DNA of 40,158 nt from positions 1 through 40,158 of the forward strand of contig NZ_AUBD01000014.1 in NCBI RefSeq assembly GCF_000429065.1, read 5' to 3'. This DNA is from Silanimonas lenta DSM 16282. GTDB lineage: Bacteria; Pseudomonadota; Gammaproteobacteria; Xanthomonadales; Xanthomonadaceae. Position numbers and translations under genes: made by a program. Under the pieces are notes generated by a model, which had not been told where the DNA came from, made no database searches, and saw only the letters and a program-made list of their open reading frames with translations. Of the stretch, positions 25,877 through 35,700 are shown in pieces (positions within the stretch are counted from its first letter, which is position 1; each line of letters opens with the position of its first letter).

Positions 25877-25899
25877 AGCCTAGGCGGAGCGGATGACAG
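25877..25899 (-). promoter_or_regulatory. PhoB-type promoter candidate for the alkaline phosphatase gene
   Basis: The minus strand reads CTGTCAT (25899-25893), a perfect PhoB half site, then 10 bases, then TAGGCT (25882-25877). In E. coli phoA the distal half site and the -10 TATAGT are also separated by 10 bases. The other half site 11 bases upstream is poor (CCGACCC). Start near 25870 gives a 22-base leader with GGAG. Confidence 0.45.
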
Positions 25900-25912
25900 T
25901 TTCGGGTCGGGT

Positions 25913-28900
25913 TCAGGCCGCTGATCCGGACGACCGGCCAGGCGGGCCGGAGAGCACCAGCACCAGGCCGGCGGCCGCGGGGTCGGCATTGGGGTCCTCG
26001 CGGAAGACCCGGGCGCCGGTCTCGGGATCCGCGCCCGGGGCGGGCTGCCAGAGGGCCCAGCCATTGCGTCCTTCCGCCTTCACTCGGTACAGGGCGCGGT
26101 CCGCCAGCGCGATCATCTGCTCCCAGCTCGGCACGCCGCGGATGCCGGGAAACAGCGGATAGGCGGCGAAGCCGACCGAGCAGGTCACCGTGGCCTGGGT
26201 GCCATCGCCGAAGTCGAAAGGCGTGCCGGCGATCCTGTGCCGGATGCGTTCGCCCAGGGTGGGCAGATGGCGCCGGGGCAGGGGGCGGAACACCAGCAGG
26301 AATTCCTCGCCGCCCCAGCGCACGCTGTAGTCGCCGCTGCGCACCAGCCCCTCCAGCCGGCGGGCGAACTGCTGCAGCACGAGGTCGCCGGCCTGGTGGC
26401 CATGCACATCGTTGATGCGCTTGAAGTGGTCGATGTCGATCAGGGCGAAGGCCATCACCTCGTCCTGCGCCGCCTCGGCCATCGATTCACGGTCGTAGAA
26501 GGCGATGTCGGCAGGAATCTGGCCGGCGAGGTAGCGGCGGTTGCGCAGGCCGGTGAGCGGGTCGGTGAGGCTGGCCTCGCGCAGGCGGCGGTTGGCCTCC
26601 TCGAGGGCCTCGGTACGCTGGCGCACCAGGGCCTCCAGGCGCTCGCGCTGCTGCCGGTGGCGCCGCACCTGCCAGCGGTAGGCCGCGGTGGCGAGCAGGC
26701 CGGCCAGGGCGAGCAGGAGCAGCCTGAAGCCGGTGGTCTCGTGGAAATAGGGCGCGATGCGGAAGCGGAGGCGGGCCGGGGTCTCGGCCCAGCGGCCGTC
26801 GTTGTTCGCCGCCAGCACCTCGAAGGTGTAGGGGCCGGGGGGCAGGTTGGTGTAGCGCAGGCTGCGCCGTGAGGGGTCGTCGAGCAGCCGCCAGTCCTGG
26901 TCGTAGCCGACCAGCCGCACCTTGAGATCGACGCTGGCCGGGGCCTGGAAGGAGAGCGCGGTGAACTCGAAATCGAGGTCGCGGGCCTCGGCCCCGAGCT
27001 CGAGCACCGCCTCGCCCCGGCCCAGCACGTCGATCCAGGCTTCCCGGGCGCGGACGCGCTCGATGACGGTAGCCGGCGGGTGCGGGTTGTGGCGGATGGC
27101 GGCGGCGTCCATCACCACCACGCCGTCGCGGGTGGGCAGCCACAGCTCGCTGCCGGCGAGGAAGCCCTTGGCCAGCCCGGCGCCATTGCAGCAGTAGCCT
27201 TTCTGCCCGCCACGGCGGTCGCCGCGTTCGTTGAGCAGCATCTCGCCGCGCAGGCCCCGGCGGCGGTCGGCCAGGGCGGCATCGAGATCGGCGAGCGGCA
27301 CCCGGTAGATGCCGCGCAGGCCGGCCACCCACAGATAGCCGCCGTGGTCGGTGAGGAAGAAGGCCGAGTTCACCGGCAGGCCGTCGGCGCTGCCGAACAC
27401 CTGCCAGTGGCCCCGCCCGTCCTCGAGCGCGATCCGCTCGTCCAGGGTGCCGAGCACCCGCCGGCCGTCGGCCAGGGCGTGGATGGCGGTGATGTCCATG
27501 GTTTCGTCGAGGCCGGCGCCGCTGCCCACCGGCTGCAGGGCGTCGTCGTCCACGCGGAACAGGCCGCCCTGGGTGCCCACCAGCAGCTGCCGGCCATCGT
27601 GGTGCAGCACCCGCGCGGGCGGCACCGGGCCGCCGTCGGCGCGGTGGACGGGGCGCAGGCGGCCTTCGCCGTCGAGCACGGAAAGGCCGCGGGTCCCGGC
27701 AATCCACAGCCGGCCGTCGGGGGTTCTCAGGAGGGCATTGATCTGCGAGCCGTCCAGGGCCTCCAGGCCAAGGGGCGTGTGCAGGCGGCCGTCCGCCTCG
27801 CGGCGCACCAGGCCGCCGCGGGTGCCGATCCACAGCCCGCCGGCCTCGGGCAGCAGGGTGTAGACATTGGCATGCGGCAGGGCCGCGCCCGGCACCACCC
27901 GGGTGAAACGCCGGCCATCGAACACCGCGAGGCCGTCATTGGTGCCCACCCAGGTGCGGCCGTCGGCATCGCGGGCGAGCGACCAGACCAGCGGGTCGTG
28001 CAGGCCCTCGGGCACCGAGTAGCGGCGGGTCCAGCCATCGCGCACCCGCAGCAGCCCGGCCCACTGGCTGCCGAGCCAGAGGTTGCCTTCGTGGTCCTCG
28101 GCGATCGCCCGCACCGAGAGTCCGACCGGCGCCTCGCGCACCCATTCGTGCACCTCGCCGCCGCGCAGCCGTGCGAGGTGGGTGGTGGTGGCCACCCAGA
28201 GGCTGCCCGCGGCATCGACGTACAGGGCCTCGATCGCGCTGCGGGCGAGCTCCGGGTCGGCCTCGAAGCGCTCCCAGCCGCCTTCCGGCCGGCGGCGGAA
28301 CAGGCCGGCGCTGGTGCCGGCCCAGAGCCGCCCGCCTTCCTCGGCCAGCCGGGTGACGGTGGCAGACTCGGCCTCCGCGGGCAGGGGCTCGAACTGCGGC
28401 TCCCCACCCGCGCCGGGCAGGGTGTAAAGGCCGCCGCGGCTGCCGACGAGCAGGCCCTCCGGCCGCGCCAGCAGGGCGTGGGCCGGGCGCGGCAGGGGGT
28501 AGCGCAGGCGCAGTTCGTCGTCCTCGACCACCGAGACCCCGCCGGCATGGCTGGCATGCAGGCGGCCCGCGGCATCGAAGGCCAGGGCCAGCAGGTCGGG
28601 GCGGGGCGTGGCATGCCCGGCATCGGCCGGGACGGCGTGGAACTGCCCCGCCTCGTGGACCCCGAGGCCGCGGTAGGTCGCCACCCAGAGCCGGCCATCG
28701 GGCCCGGCCCGCAGGTCGCGGATCCACTGCCCGGGCAGGCCGGGGCTGGACTCCGGCCGGTAGGCGGTGAAGCGGATGCCGTCGAAGCGGGCGAGGCCGG
28801 CCTGGGTGCCGGCCCAGACATAGCCCTGCCGGTCCTGGGCGATGGCGAGCACGCTGATCTGCGGCAGGCCCTCCTCGATGCTCCAGGCATCGCGCACGCA

Positions 28901-29023
28901 GTGGTGGAAGGCCTTGCCCGGGTCCAGCGCCGCGGCCGGGCCGGCGAGCGCCGCGGCCGCCAGCGCGAGTCCGGCCAGGCAGGCCTTCCAGGCGGGCGGT
29001 GGGCGGGGGGGCGGGGGCGTCAT
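25913..29023 (-). CDS. Periplasmic propeller sensor diguanylate cyclase
   Basis: 1036 residues from ATG 29023. Signal peptide residues 1-32, then two-component regulator propeller repeats (RQGYVWAGTQAGLARFDG and about a dozen like it) to about 640, a Y_Y_Y domain (about 680-755, ending PPGPYTFEVLAANNDGRW), a transmembrane helix (about 763-780), a coiled coil (RQQRERLEALVRQRTEALEEANRR) and a GGDEF domain. Active motif GGEEF lies at about 904-908, with inhibitory site RSGD five residues before it, so it should make c-di-GMP under feedback. The periplasmic ligand is unknown; related propellers sense sugars or other polymers. It starts 10 bases after the sdaA stop and is probably cotranscribed. 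Confidence 0.93.
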   Translation of the reverse strand: MTPPPPRPPPAWKACLAGLALAAAALAGPAAALDPGKAFHHCVRDAWSIEEGLPQISVLAIAQDRQGYVWAGTQAGLARFDGIRFTAYRPESSPGLPGQWIRDLRAGPDGRLWVATYRGLGVHEAGQFHAVPADAGHATPRPDLLALAFDAAGRLHASHAGGVSVVEDDELRLRYPLPRPAHALLARPEGLLVGSRGGLYTLPGAGGEPQFEPLPAEAESATVTRLAEEGGRLWAGTSAGLFRRRPEGGWERFEADPELARSAIEALYVDAAGSLWVATTTHLARLRGGEVHEWVREAPVGLSVRAIAEDHEGNLWLGSQWAGLLRVRDGWTRRYSVPEGLHDPLVWSLARDADGRTWVGTNDGLAVFDGRRFTRVVPGAALPHANVYTLLPEAGGLWIGTRGGLVRREADGRLHTPLGLEALDGSQINALLRTPDGRLWIAGTRGLSVLDGEGRLRPVHRADGGPVPPARVLHHDGRQLLVGTQGGLFRVDDDALQPVGSGAGLDETMDITAIHALADGRRVLGTLDERIALEDGRGHWQVFGSADGLPVNSAFFLTDHGGYLWVAGLRGIYRVPLADLDAALADRRRGLRGEMLLNERGDRRGGQKGYCCNGAGLAKGFLAGSELWLPTRDGVVVMDAAAIRHNPHPPATVIERVRAREAWIDVLGRGEAVLELGAEARDLDFEFTALSFQAPASVDLKVRLVGYDQDWRLLDDPSRRSLRYTNLPPGPYTFEVLAANNDGRWAETPARLRFRIAPYFHETTGFRLLLLALAGLLATAAYRWQVRRHRQQRERLEALVRQRTEALEEANRRLREASLTDPLTGLRNRRYLAGQIPADIAFYDRESMAEAAQDEVMAFALIDIDHFKRINDVHGHQAGDLVLQQFARRLEGLVRSGDYSVRWGGEEFLLVFRPLPRRHLPTLGERIRHRIAGTPFDFGDGTQATVTCSVGFAAYPLFPGIRGVPSWEQMIALADRALYRVKAEGRNGWALWQPAPGADPETGARVFREDPNADPAAAGLVLVLSGPPGRSSGSAA

Positions 29024-29033
29024 GCCCCCTAGT

Positions 29034-30416
29034 TCAGCACTCGATGACGTTCACCGCCAGCCCGCCGCGGCTGGTCTCCTTGTACTTGTCGCGCATGTCG
29101 CGGCCGGTCTCGCGCATGGTCTTGATGACCTTGTCGAGCGAGACCTTGTGGCTGCCGTCGCCGCGCAGCGCCATGCGGCTGGCATTGATGGCCTTCACCG
29201 CGCCCATGGCATTGCGTTCGATGCAGGGGATCTGCACGAGGCCGCCGATCGGGTCGCAGGTCAGGCCGAGGTTGTGTTCCATGCCGATCTCGGCGGCGTT
29301 CTCCACCTGCGCCGGGCTGCCGCCGAGCGCGGCGGTGAGGCCGGCGGCGGCCATCGAGCAGGCCACCCCCACCTCGCCCTGGCAGCCCACCTCCGCGCCG
29401 CTGATGCTGGCGTTCTCCTTGTAGAGGATGCCCACCGCCGCGGCGGTGAGCAGGAAGTCGTGGACGCCCTCGCGGCTCGCCTGCGGGCAGAAGCGCTCGT
29501 AGTAGTGGCCCACCGCCGGGATGATGCCGGCGGCGCCATTGGTGGGCGCGGTCACCACCCGGCCGCCGGCGGCGTTCTCCTCGTTCACCGCCAGGGCATA
29601 GAGGTTCACCCAGTCGAGGATGGTGAGCGGGTCGCGCAGCGCCGCCTCGGGCCGGGCCTGCAGCTCGCGCGCCAGCGCCGGGGCGCGGCGGCCCACCTTC
29701 AGGCCGCCCGGCAGCACGCCTTCCTCGCGGATGCCGCGGGCCACGCAGGCGCGCATGGCATCCCAGATCCGGTCGAGGCCCTCGCGGATCTCCGCCTCCG
29801 GCCGCCAGGCCTTCTCGTTCTCGAACATCAGCCGGGCGATCGACAGGCCGCTCTCCCGGCAGCGGGCCAAGAGCTCGTCGCCGGAGTGGAAGGGGTAGGG
29901 CAGCTCGGTGGTGTCGGCCACGATGCGGTCTTCCGCCGCCTCGTCCTGGTTCACCACGAAGCCGCCGCCCACCGAGTAGTAGTCGCGGGTGGCGATCACG
30001 CCGCCGTCGGCGGCGTAGGCGGTGAAGCGCATGCCATTGGTGTGGTAGGGCAGCTTCTCGCGCTTGTTGAACACGAGGTCGCGCTTCTCGTCGAAATCGA
30101 TCTCGTGCCGGCCCATCAGGCGGATGCGCCTGGTGCCGCGGATGCGCTCCAGCGCGCCGGGAATCAGGTCGGGATCGATGCGGTCCGGCCAGTGGCCCTC
30201 CAGCCCCATCAGCACCGCCTTGTCGGTGCCGTGCCCGCGCCCGGTGAGCGCCAGCGAGCCGTAGAGCTCGCCGCGCACCCGCGCCACCCGTCCGAGCTGG
30301 CCTGGCTCCACCAGCCAGCGCTCGAGGAAGCGCGCCGCGGCGCGCATCGGGCCCACGGTGTGCGAGGAGGACGGCCCGATGCCGATCTTGAAGAGGTCGA
30401 ACAGGCTGACGGCCAT
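29034..30416 (-). CDS. sdaA: L-serine ammonia-lyase (single chain, iron-sulfur)
   Basis: 460 residues from ATG 30416 (MAVSLFDLF). It deaminates L-serine to pyruvate with a [4Fe-4S] cluster. Motifs: [16 protein letters not shown] at the N terminus; [13 protein letters not shown]; cluster cysteines in EVGCQGEVG and [18 protein letters not shown]. The protein ends in NVIEC; a C-terminal cysteine that reaches into the active site as the fourth cluster ligand is known for Legionella SdaA. Length fits the one-chain form (E. coli 454). Its 5' end faces the glutaredoxin-like gene across 47 bases. Confidence 0.97.
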   Translation of the reverse strand: MAVSLFDLFKIGIGPSSSHTVGPMRAAARFLERWLVEPGQLGRVARVRGELYGSLALTGRGHGTDKAVLMGLEGHWPDRIDPDLIPGALERIRGTRRIRLMGRHEIDFDEKRDLVFNKREKLPYHTNGMRFTAYAADGGVIATRDYYSVGGGFVVNQDEAAEDRIVADTTELPYPFHSGDELLARCRESGLSIARLMFENEKAWRPEAEIREGLDRIWDAMRACVARGIREEGVLPGGLKVGRRAPALARELQARPEAALRDPLTILDWVNLYALAVNEENAAGGRVVTAPTNGAAGIIPAVGHYYERFCPQASREGVHDFLLTAAAVGILYKENASISGAEVGCQGEVGVACSMAAAGLTAALGGSPAQVENAAEIGMEHNLGLTCDPIGGLVQIPCIERNAMGAVKAINASRMALRGDGSHKVSLDKVIKTMRETGRDMRDKYKETSRGGLAVNVIEC

Positions 30417-30450
30417 GGCGGCGCGGACGGCGAGGGTTCAGGACGGGCGC

Positions 30451-30460
30451 ATAGTCTAGC
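30451..30460. promoter_or_regulatory. Divergent -10 elements between sdaA and the glutaredoxin-like gene
   Basis: ATAGTCTAGC carries TAGTCT on the plus strand (30452-30457) and TAGACT on the minus strand (30458-30453). The plus-strand start would fall at about 30464, the A of the ATG, predicting a leaderless message; the sdaA leader would be about 30 bases. No clear -35 boxes are seen. Confidence 0.4.
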
Positions 30461-30463
30461 GGC

Positions 30464-30694
30464 ATGGCCCTTGCCCTCTACCAGCGCGACGACTGCCATT
30501 TGTGCGATGCCGCATTGGCGGTGCTCGCCGAGGCCGGCGTGCCGGCCTTCGAGAGCGTGTGGATCGATGGCGATGCGGCGCTGGAAGCGCGTTACGGCAC
30601 GCGGGTGCCGGTGCTGCGCGACGAGGACAGCGGTCTTGAGTTGGCCTGGCCCTTCGATGCCCTCGCGGTACGGGCGTTGCTCGGCAGCACCTGA
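30464..30694 (+). CDS. Glutaredoxin-family small thiol protein
   Basis: 76 residues. A thioredoxin fold is indicated by the N-terminal strand LALYQRDDCHLCDAALAVL with redox pair Cys11 and Cys14 (CHLC) and by the cis-proline segment TRVPVLRD. It fits the short DUF836/glutaredoxin 2-like family, cytoplasmic, with a disulfide reductase role not proven. It is a single gene facing yceI tail to tail, with a hairpin between them. No Shine-Dalgarno sequence is present, in line with the predicted leaderless start. Confidence 0.85.
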   Translation: MALALYQRDDCHLCDAALAVLAEAGVPAFESVWIDGDAALEARYGTRVPVLRDEDSGLELAWPFDALAVRALLGST

Positions 30695-30708
30695 AGTCTT
30701 CCACGCTC

Positions 30709-30730
30709 GCCGCCCGCGGGGCTGGGCGGC
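30709..30730. terminator. Convergent hairpin between the glutaredoxin-like gene and yceI
   Basis: GCCGCCC (30709-30715) pairs with GGGCGGC (30724-30730) around an 8-base loop, between two converging genes. There is no T-tract on either side. Confidence 0.45.
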
Positions 30731-30739
30731 GGATGGCCT

Positions 30740-31297
30740 TCAGGGCGCGGGCTTCGCCAGCACCAGCCGGGTCGAGACCGCCACCGCGTCGGGCAGGCTC
30801 CGGGTGTCTTTCCAGTCCGGCCCGGCGCCCACGCCGAAGGCGAGGCGCGGCACGCTGGCCGTGCCTTCCAGCACCGGCGCCGCTCCTGCCTCCCAGCGGA
30901 AGGTGAGCGGTACTGCGGCGCTCACCCCGCGCAGCGTGAGGGTGCCCTCGGCGACGAAGCGGCCATCGGGCAGGGCGCGGAAGCGGCGGGCCTCGTAGCG
31001 CGCCTCGGCGAGGCGGGCCACGGCGAAGAACTCCGGGCCATGCAGCACTTCGTCGCGCTCCTCGTTGCCGGTATCGGCCGAGGCGAGGTCGATCACCACG
31101 TCGAAGCGGCTGTTGGCGAGATCGGCCGGATCGAAGGCGATGCGCGCCTCGAAGCGATCGAAGCGGCCGCGGATGGGTTCGCCCTCGTAGCTCGTCTCGA
31201 AGCCGAGGCGAGAGCCTGCGGCGGGCACGAGCACGGGCGGCGCGGCAAGGGCGATGCAGGGGACGAAGGCGAGGAGGACGGCGGTGATGGTGCGCAT
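30740..31297 (-). CDS. YceI-family periplasmic protein (copy 1)
   Basis: 185 residues, signal peptide 1-18 (MRTITAVLLAFVPCIALA). YceI proteins are lipocalin-like beta barrels that bind polyisoprenoids or similar amphiphiles. Family features are GSRLGFETSYEGEPIRGRF, FDVVIDLASADTGNEERDEVLHGPEFF and GTLTLRGVSAAVPLTF. It lies 60 bases downstream of the cytochrome b561 gene on the same strand, as E. coli yceI follows yceJ. Confidence 0.92.
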   Translation of the reverse strand: MRTITAVLLAFVPCIALAAPPVLVPAAGSRLGFETSYEGEPIRGRFDRFEARIAFDPADLANSRFDVVIDLASADTGNEERDEVLHGPEFFAVARLAEARYEARRFRALPDGRFVAEGTLTLRGVSAAVPLTFRWEAGAAPVLEGTASVPRLAFGVGAGPDWKDTRSLPDAVAVSTRLVLAKPAP

Positions 31298-31357
31298 GGC
31301 AGAAGCGGAGTGCGAGAGATGAAGAGTGAAGAGGGCGTCGGCGGAGGGTCGGGGTGC

Positions 31358-31915
31358 TCAGCCCGCGGGCCTGATCCACGGCGCCATGCGCCGCAGCACC
31401 GCGTCCTTGAGCTGGTAGTGGTGGTAGAAGGCAGCCCCGGCATGCGCCAGCAGCAGCAGGAGCAGGGCGATGACGCCGTACTCATGCACTTCCTTCGAGA
31501 GCGCCTTCAAGCCGGCGTCCACCTGCCCGGGGCTGGCCAGCACGGTGAGGCCGAACCAGCGGGTGGGGAAGTTCGAGGCCCAGTTGTAGACCCAGCCGCT
31601 GGCCGGGATCAGCAGCAGCAGCAGGTACAGGCCGAGATGGCCGAGGCGGGCGGCCCAGACCTGCCAGCCGGGCATGCCCTCCGGCAGCCGTGGCGCGGGC
31701 TGGGCGAGCCGCCAGCCCAGCCGCAGCAGGGTGAGCGCGAGCACGGTAAGCCCGATGCTCTTGTGCAGGTTGTACACATCGATCTTGGTGCGCCCCGGCG
31801 GCAGGTCCACCATCACATAGCCCACCGCCACGAGGCCGAGCACGGCCAGCGCGGTGATCCAGTGCAGGGCGATGGAGACGCTGCCCCAGCGCTCAGGGGA
31901 ATTGCGGATCGGCAT
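31358..31915 (-). CDS. Cytochrome b561 family protein
   Basis: 185 residues from ATG 31915 (MPIRNSPERWG). Four transmembrane helices (about 12-32, 48-66, 90-110, 145-165). Haem-binding histidines are likely those in ALHWIT, NLHKSIG, KEVHEYG and LLAHAGAAFYHH. The family passes electrons between the quinone pool and periplasmic or outer partners; E. coli YceJ is the nearest known context. The start overlaps the preceding YceI gene by 23 bases, so the three genes form one operon. The upstream extension of the frame to 32026 lies inside that gene. Confidence 0.92.
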   Translation of the reverse strand: MPIRNSPERWGSVSIALHWITALAVLGLVAVGYVMVDLPPGRTKIDVYNLHKSIGLTVLALTLLRLGWRLAQPAPRLPEGMPGWQVWAARLGHLGLYLLLLLIPASGWVYNWASNFPTRWFGLTVLASPGQVDAGLKALSKEVHEYGVIALLLLLLAHAGAAFYHHYQLKDAVLRRMAPWIRPAG

Positions 31916-32612
31916 CGTCGGGCTCCGTGGCAGGGGCTTCGGTCTCGGATGGCGCATCGGCCTCGCCGGGCGAGGCGCTGCCGCGTGTGCGCAGGGCTTC
32001 CACTTCGATCCGCACCCGCACCGCATGGCCGACGAGGCCAGGCGCGGCGTCGAGACCGAAGGCGCGGCGGTCGAGTTCGGCGGTGGCGGAGAAGCCGGCG
32101 GTGCGGCGCAGGGTGAGCGGATTGCGCTTCACCGCGTTCTGGCGCACCTCCAGCACCACCGGGGCGGTCCTGCCGCGCACGCTGAGCTCGCCATGCACGC
32201 GGGCGTGTTCGGCATCGATGGGCTCCACGCGGGTGGAACGGAAATGGATCTCGGGGTGGCGCCCGGCATCGAACCAGCGCCGGCCGAGCATGGCCTCGTT
32301 CCAGCCGGCATCGCCGAAATCGAGGCGGGAGAGCGGCAGCCGCACGTCCACTTCGGCGTCCTCCCAGCGGCCCGGCGCGTAGCGCAGCCGGCCCTCCGGC
32401 GCCGAGAGCGTGGCCAGGGCCTGCGAGAAGCCGGCATGCTCCACCTCGAACAGCACCCGGCTGTGCACCGGGTCGAGGCGCCATTCCGGCAGTGGCCGGG
32501 CGGCCAGGAGCGGGGCGGCCAGCAGGGCGAGCGCGAAGCCCAGCGCGGGCCGGAAGGGCGCAGGGCGCGGGCGGCGCCGGGGCATCGAAGCGGGGGCAGG
32601 GGCACGGTCCAT
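31893..32612 (-). CDS. YceI-family protein (copy 2), first gene of the yceI-b561-yceI operon
   Basis: 239 residues from ATG 32612; ATG 32585 is a second option. A signal anchor or signal peptide spans 20-38 (PALGFALALLAAPLLAARP). The YceI barrel has PEWRLDPVHSRVLFEVEHAGFSQ, WNEAMLGRRWFDAGRHPEIHF and VRGRTAPVVLEV. An acidic tail rich in Glu, Ala and Pro (about 205-239) is not part of the fold and is absent from copy 1. It overlaps the cytochrome gene and is divergent from the hybrid kinase gene. Confidence 0.9.
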   Translation of the reverse strand: MDRAPAPASMPRRRPRPAPFRPALGFALALLAAPLLAARPLPEWRLDPVHSRVLFEVEHAGFSQALATLSAPEGRLRYAPGRWEDAEVDVRLPLSRLDFGDAGWNEAMLGRRWFDAGRHPEIHFRSTRVEPIDAEHARVHGELSVRGRTAPVVLEVRQNAVKRNPLTLRRTAGFSATAELDRRAFGLDAAPGLVGHAVRVRIEVEALRTRGSASPGEADAPSETEAPATEPDDADPQFP

Positions 32613-32620
32613 CGCCGGAG

Positions 32621-32651
32621 ATTCTAGGCAGGCCGGGCGTGATGGCCCGGC
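32621..32651 (-). promoter_or_regulatory. Promoter and palindrome upstream of the yceI operon
   Basis: The minus strand reads TAGAAT at 32626-32621; a start near 32614 would leave almost no leader before ATG 32612. Just upstream is the inverted repeat GCCGGGC (32632-32638) with GCCCGGC (32645-32651), in the -35 region, a position suited to a repressor. Confidence 0.4.
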
Positions 32652-32725
32652 TTGCGCCCGCAATGCTGCGTTGCGAGCATGCATCGCCGCCTCCGAGGCC
32701 TCATCCGCACTGCAAGGAAGGACCC

Positions 32726-35700
32726 ATGCCGCGCCCCCGGCCCGCCGCCCGCCAGCCCCGCCTCGCCCGAGGGCTTCTCGTGCTCGGCCTGTTCTTGGCA
32801 GCCGTGGCGGCTTTTGCCATGCCATTGCCGGAGACGCCGCAGTTCCGCCGCTTCGGCGTCGAACAGGGCCTGCCCTCCAGCCGCGTCAATGGCCTGGCGC
32901 AGGACCGCGCTGGCTACCTGTGGATTGCCACCGACGACGGCGTCGCCCGCTACGACGGGGTGGGCATGCGTATCTGGCGGTACGACCCCGGCATCGTCGA
33001 TGGCATGCCAGGCAACCTCGTCAATGCCATCCACGTCGATGCCCGGGACGATGTCTGGATGGCCGTCTCCGACCGCGGCATCGCCCGCATCGGCCGCCAG
33101 CGCGAGGCCGTGCTGCCGCTGCGTGATCCGGCCCTGCCGCAGCTCGAGACCATCGATGTATGGAGCATTGCCGAAACCGGCGACGGCCGGCTGTGGTTCG
33201 CCAGCTTTGGCGAGGGCCTACTGCGGCGCGAGCCGGACGGTGCTCTGCACCTCGTCGGGGCCGTGCCCACCGGTGCGGCCGCCCGCCCGGTGCCGCGACT
33301 GATCTCGCTACTGGCCGATGCCGGCGAAGGCCTGTGGATCGGCACCGTCAGCGGCCTTGCCTACTGGAACGGCGAGACCCTCGAGGCAGTGGCGGCAGGT
33401 GAGCTCGACGAGGCGGCGATCATCGCCATGGACCGCGATCCCGACGGCAGCCTGTGGCTTTCCACCCGCTCCCACGGGCTGTGGCGGCGCAGCCCCGAGG
33501 GCCGTTTCGAACGCTCGCCCTGGAATGCCGGCATCGGCGGCGCGCGTCCCTTCGGAGTGAAAGCCGATGGCAGCGGCGGCCACTGGATCCACACCGCCCG
33601 CGGCCTGTTCCTGGCCGATGCCTCCGGCCTGCGCCGCCTGCCGGCGCCGGAGGGCAGCGAGGGCAATTTCCAGCAGATGCTGGTCGACCGCCAGGGCGGG
33701 CTGTGGTTCGGCGATGCCGACCACGGGCTTGCCTGGCTCTCGCCGGGCTGGCGCAGCTTCGCCTCGCTCTCGCGCAGCGGCGAGCCGCCGCTGCGGCTGT
33801 CGATGCGCCAGGCCCTGGCCTTCGCCGCCCTGCCCGATGGCGGCCTGCTGATCGGCGGCGAGGAGGGACTGCTCGACCGCCTGGACGCCGACCGGCGGCG
33901 GGTCACGCCGCGGCTGCTGCCGCCCTCGCAGTTCGGGGGCGAGCGCCTCACCGCCCTGCTCGCCCTGCCCGATGGCACGCTCTGGGTCGGGGCCTCGCGC
34001 CTGCTGCTGCGGCGCGATCCGGCCGGGCGCTGGACCCGCTGGGGCGCCGAGGGGCCGGATGCCGCCCCGGCCGCCGCCATCGATTTCCTGGTGCCGATGC
34101 CCGATGGCACGCTCTGGGTGGCGGCCTATGGCGCCGGTCTGCAGCAGCGTGCCGCCGATGGCCGGGTGCTGCGCCGGGTGCAGCCGGAGGACGGCCTCGG
34201 CCTCGAGACCCTGCACGTGGAGCACGCCCTCGCCGGCCCCGACGGCGCGCTCTGGGTGGCCAATGCCCAAGGAGTACTGCGCTGGGACGGCGCGCGCTTC
34301 GAACGCCTCGTCGATGCCGAAGGCGGCCCGGTGTTCGGCATCGCCTTCGAATCGCCCGAGGCCTTCTGGACCTACCGCACCGGCCTTCTGCAGCAGTGGC
34401 GCCGTGATGGCGGGCGCTGGAAGGAGGCCAGCCGCGCCGATGCCGCCAACGAGGGCATGCCCGCCGTCGATGCCGGCGGCCTGGTGCGCGATGCCCATGG
34501 CCGGCTGTGGATCTTCAGCCTGCGCGGCCTGGTGCGCTTCGACCCTGCCACCCGCGGCCTGCGCCTGTTCGGCCCGGCCGATGGCCTGCGCGAGCGCGAG
34601 TTCGGCCTGCGCCCGCCCCTGGTGCTGCCCGATGGCCGGGTGGTGGCCGGCACCGCCAATGGCGCCGTGCTCTTCGATCCCCTCACGGTGGCCGCCGATG
34701 GCCGGGTGCCGCCGCTGGTGATCGACACCCTGAGCGTGCGCCGGGCCGAAGACGTGGTGGCCCTCGACCCCGATGCCCCGGTGCGGCTGGAGGCCAGCGA
34801 CCGCGACCTCAGGATCGTGGCGCGGCTGATGTCCTTCGCCGATCCGGGCGCGCACCGTTTCCGCTTCCGCCTGCACGGCTACGACCCGGACTGGGTCGAG
34901 GTGGGAGCGGCGGGCGAGCGCCAGCTGCCGCGCCAGCTGCCGGGGCGCTACCGCCTCGAGGTGCGCGCCGCCGGAGCCGATGGCCGCTGGGGCGAGACCC
35001 GGCTGATCGAGTACGAGGTGCTGCCGCCCTGGTGGCTGAGCCCACGGGCGCTGGTGGCCTATGCCGTGCTGCTGCTCGGCCTGGCCGCGGGCGGCGTGCT
35101 GCTGGTGCGCCACCGCCTGCGCCTGCGCGCCCGCGAGCGCCAGGAGCGCGAGGCCCGGCGCCTCGCCCTCGAGGCCTCGGAGGCCAAGAGCCGGTTCCTG
35201 GCCGATCTCGGCCACGAACTGCGCACCCCGCTCACCGGCGTGCTCGGCATGACCGAGCTGATGCTCCGCGAGCCCCTGCCGGAGGTGCAGCGGCAGCGCG
35301 CCGAGACCGTGCTGCGCGCCGGCCAGCACCTCCTGCGGCTGGTGAACGACACCCTCGACCTCGCCCGCATCGAGGCCGGCCGCCTGCTCCTGCAGGACGA
35401 GCCCTTCGACCTGCCGGCCCTGGTGGCCGACGTGGCGCAGTGGCTGCGCCCCAGCGCCGAGGCCAAGGGCCTGCGCTTTGACGTGCAGCTCGCCCCCGGC
35501 CTGCCGCCCTGGCTGCGCGGCGATGCCGCCCGGGTGCGGCAGATCCTGCTCAACCTCGGCGGCAATGCCATCAAGTTCACCGAGCAGGGCTTCGTTGCCC
35601 TGCGCGTGGCGCCGCTCGCCGGGGGCGGCATCGAGGTGGAGGTGGAAGACAGCGGCATCGGCCTCGATGCCGAGGCGCAGCAGCGCCTGTTCCAGCGCTT

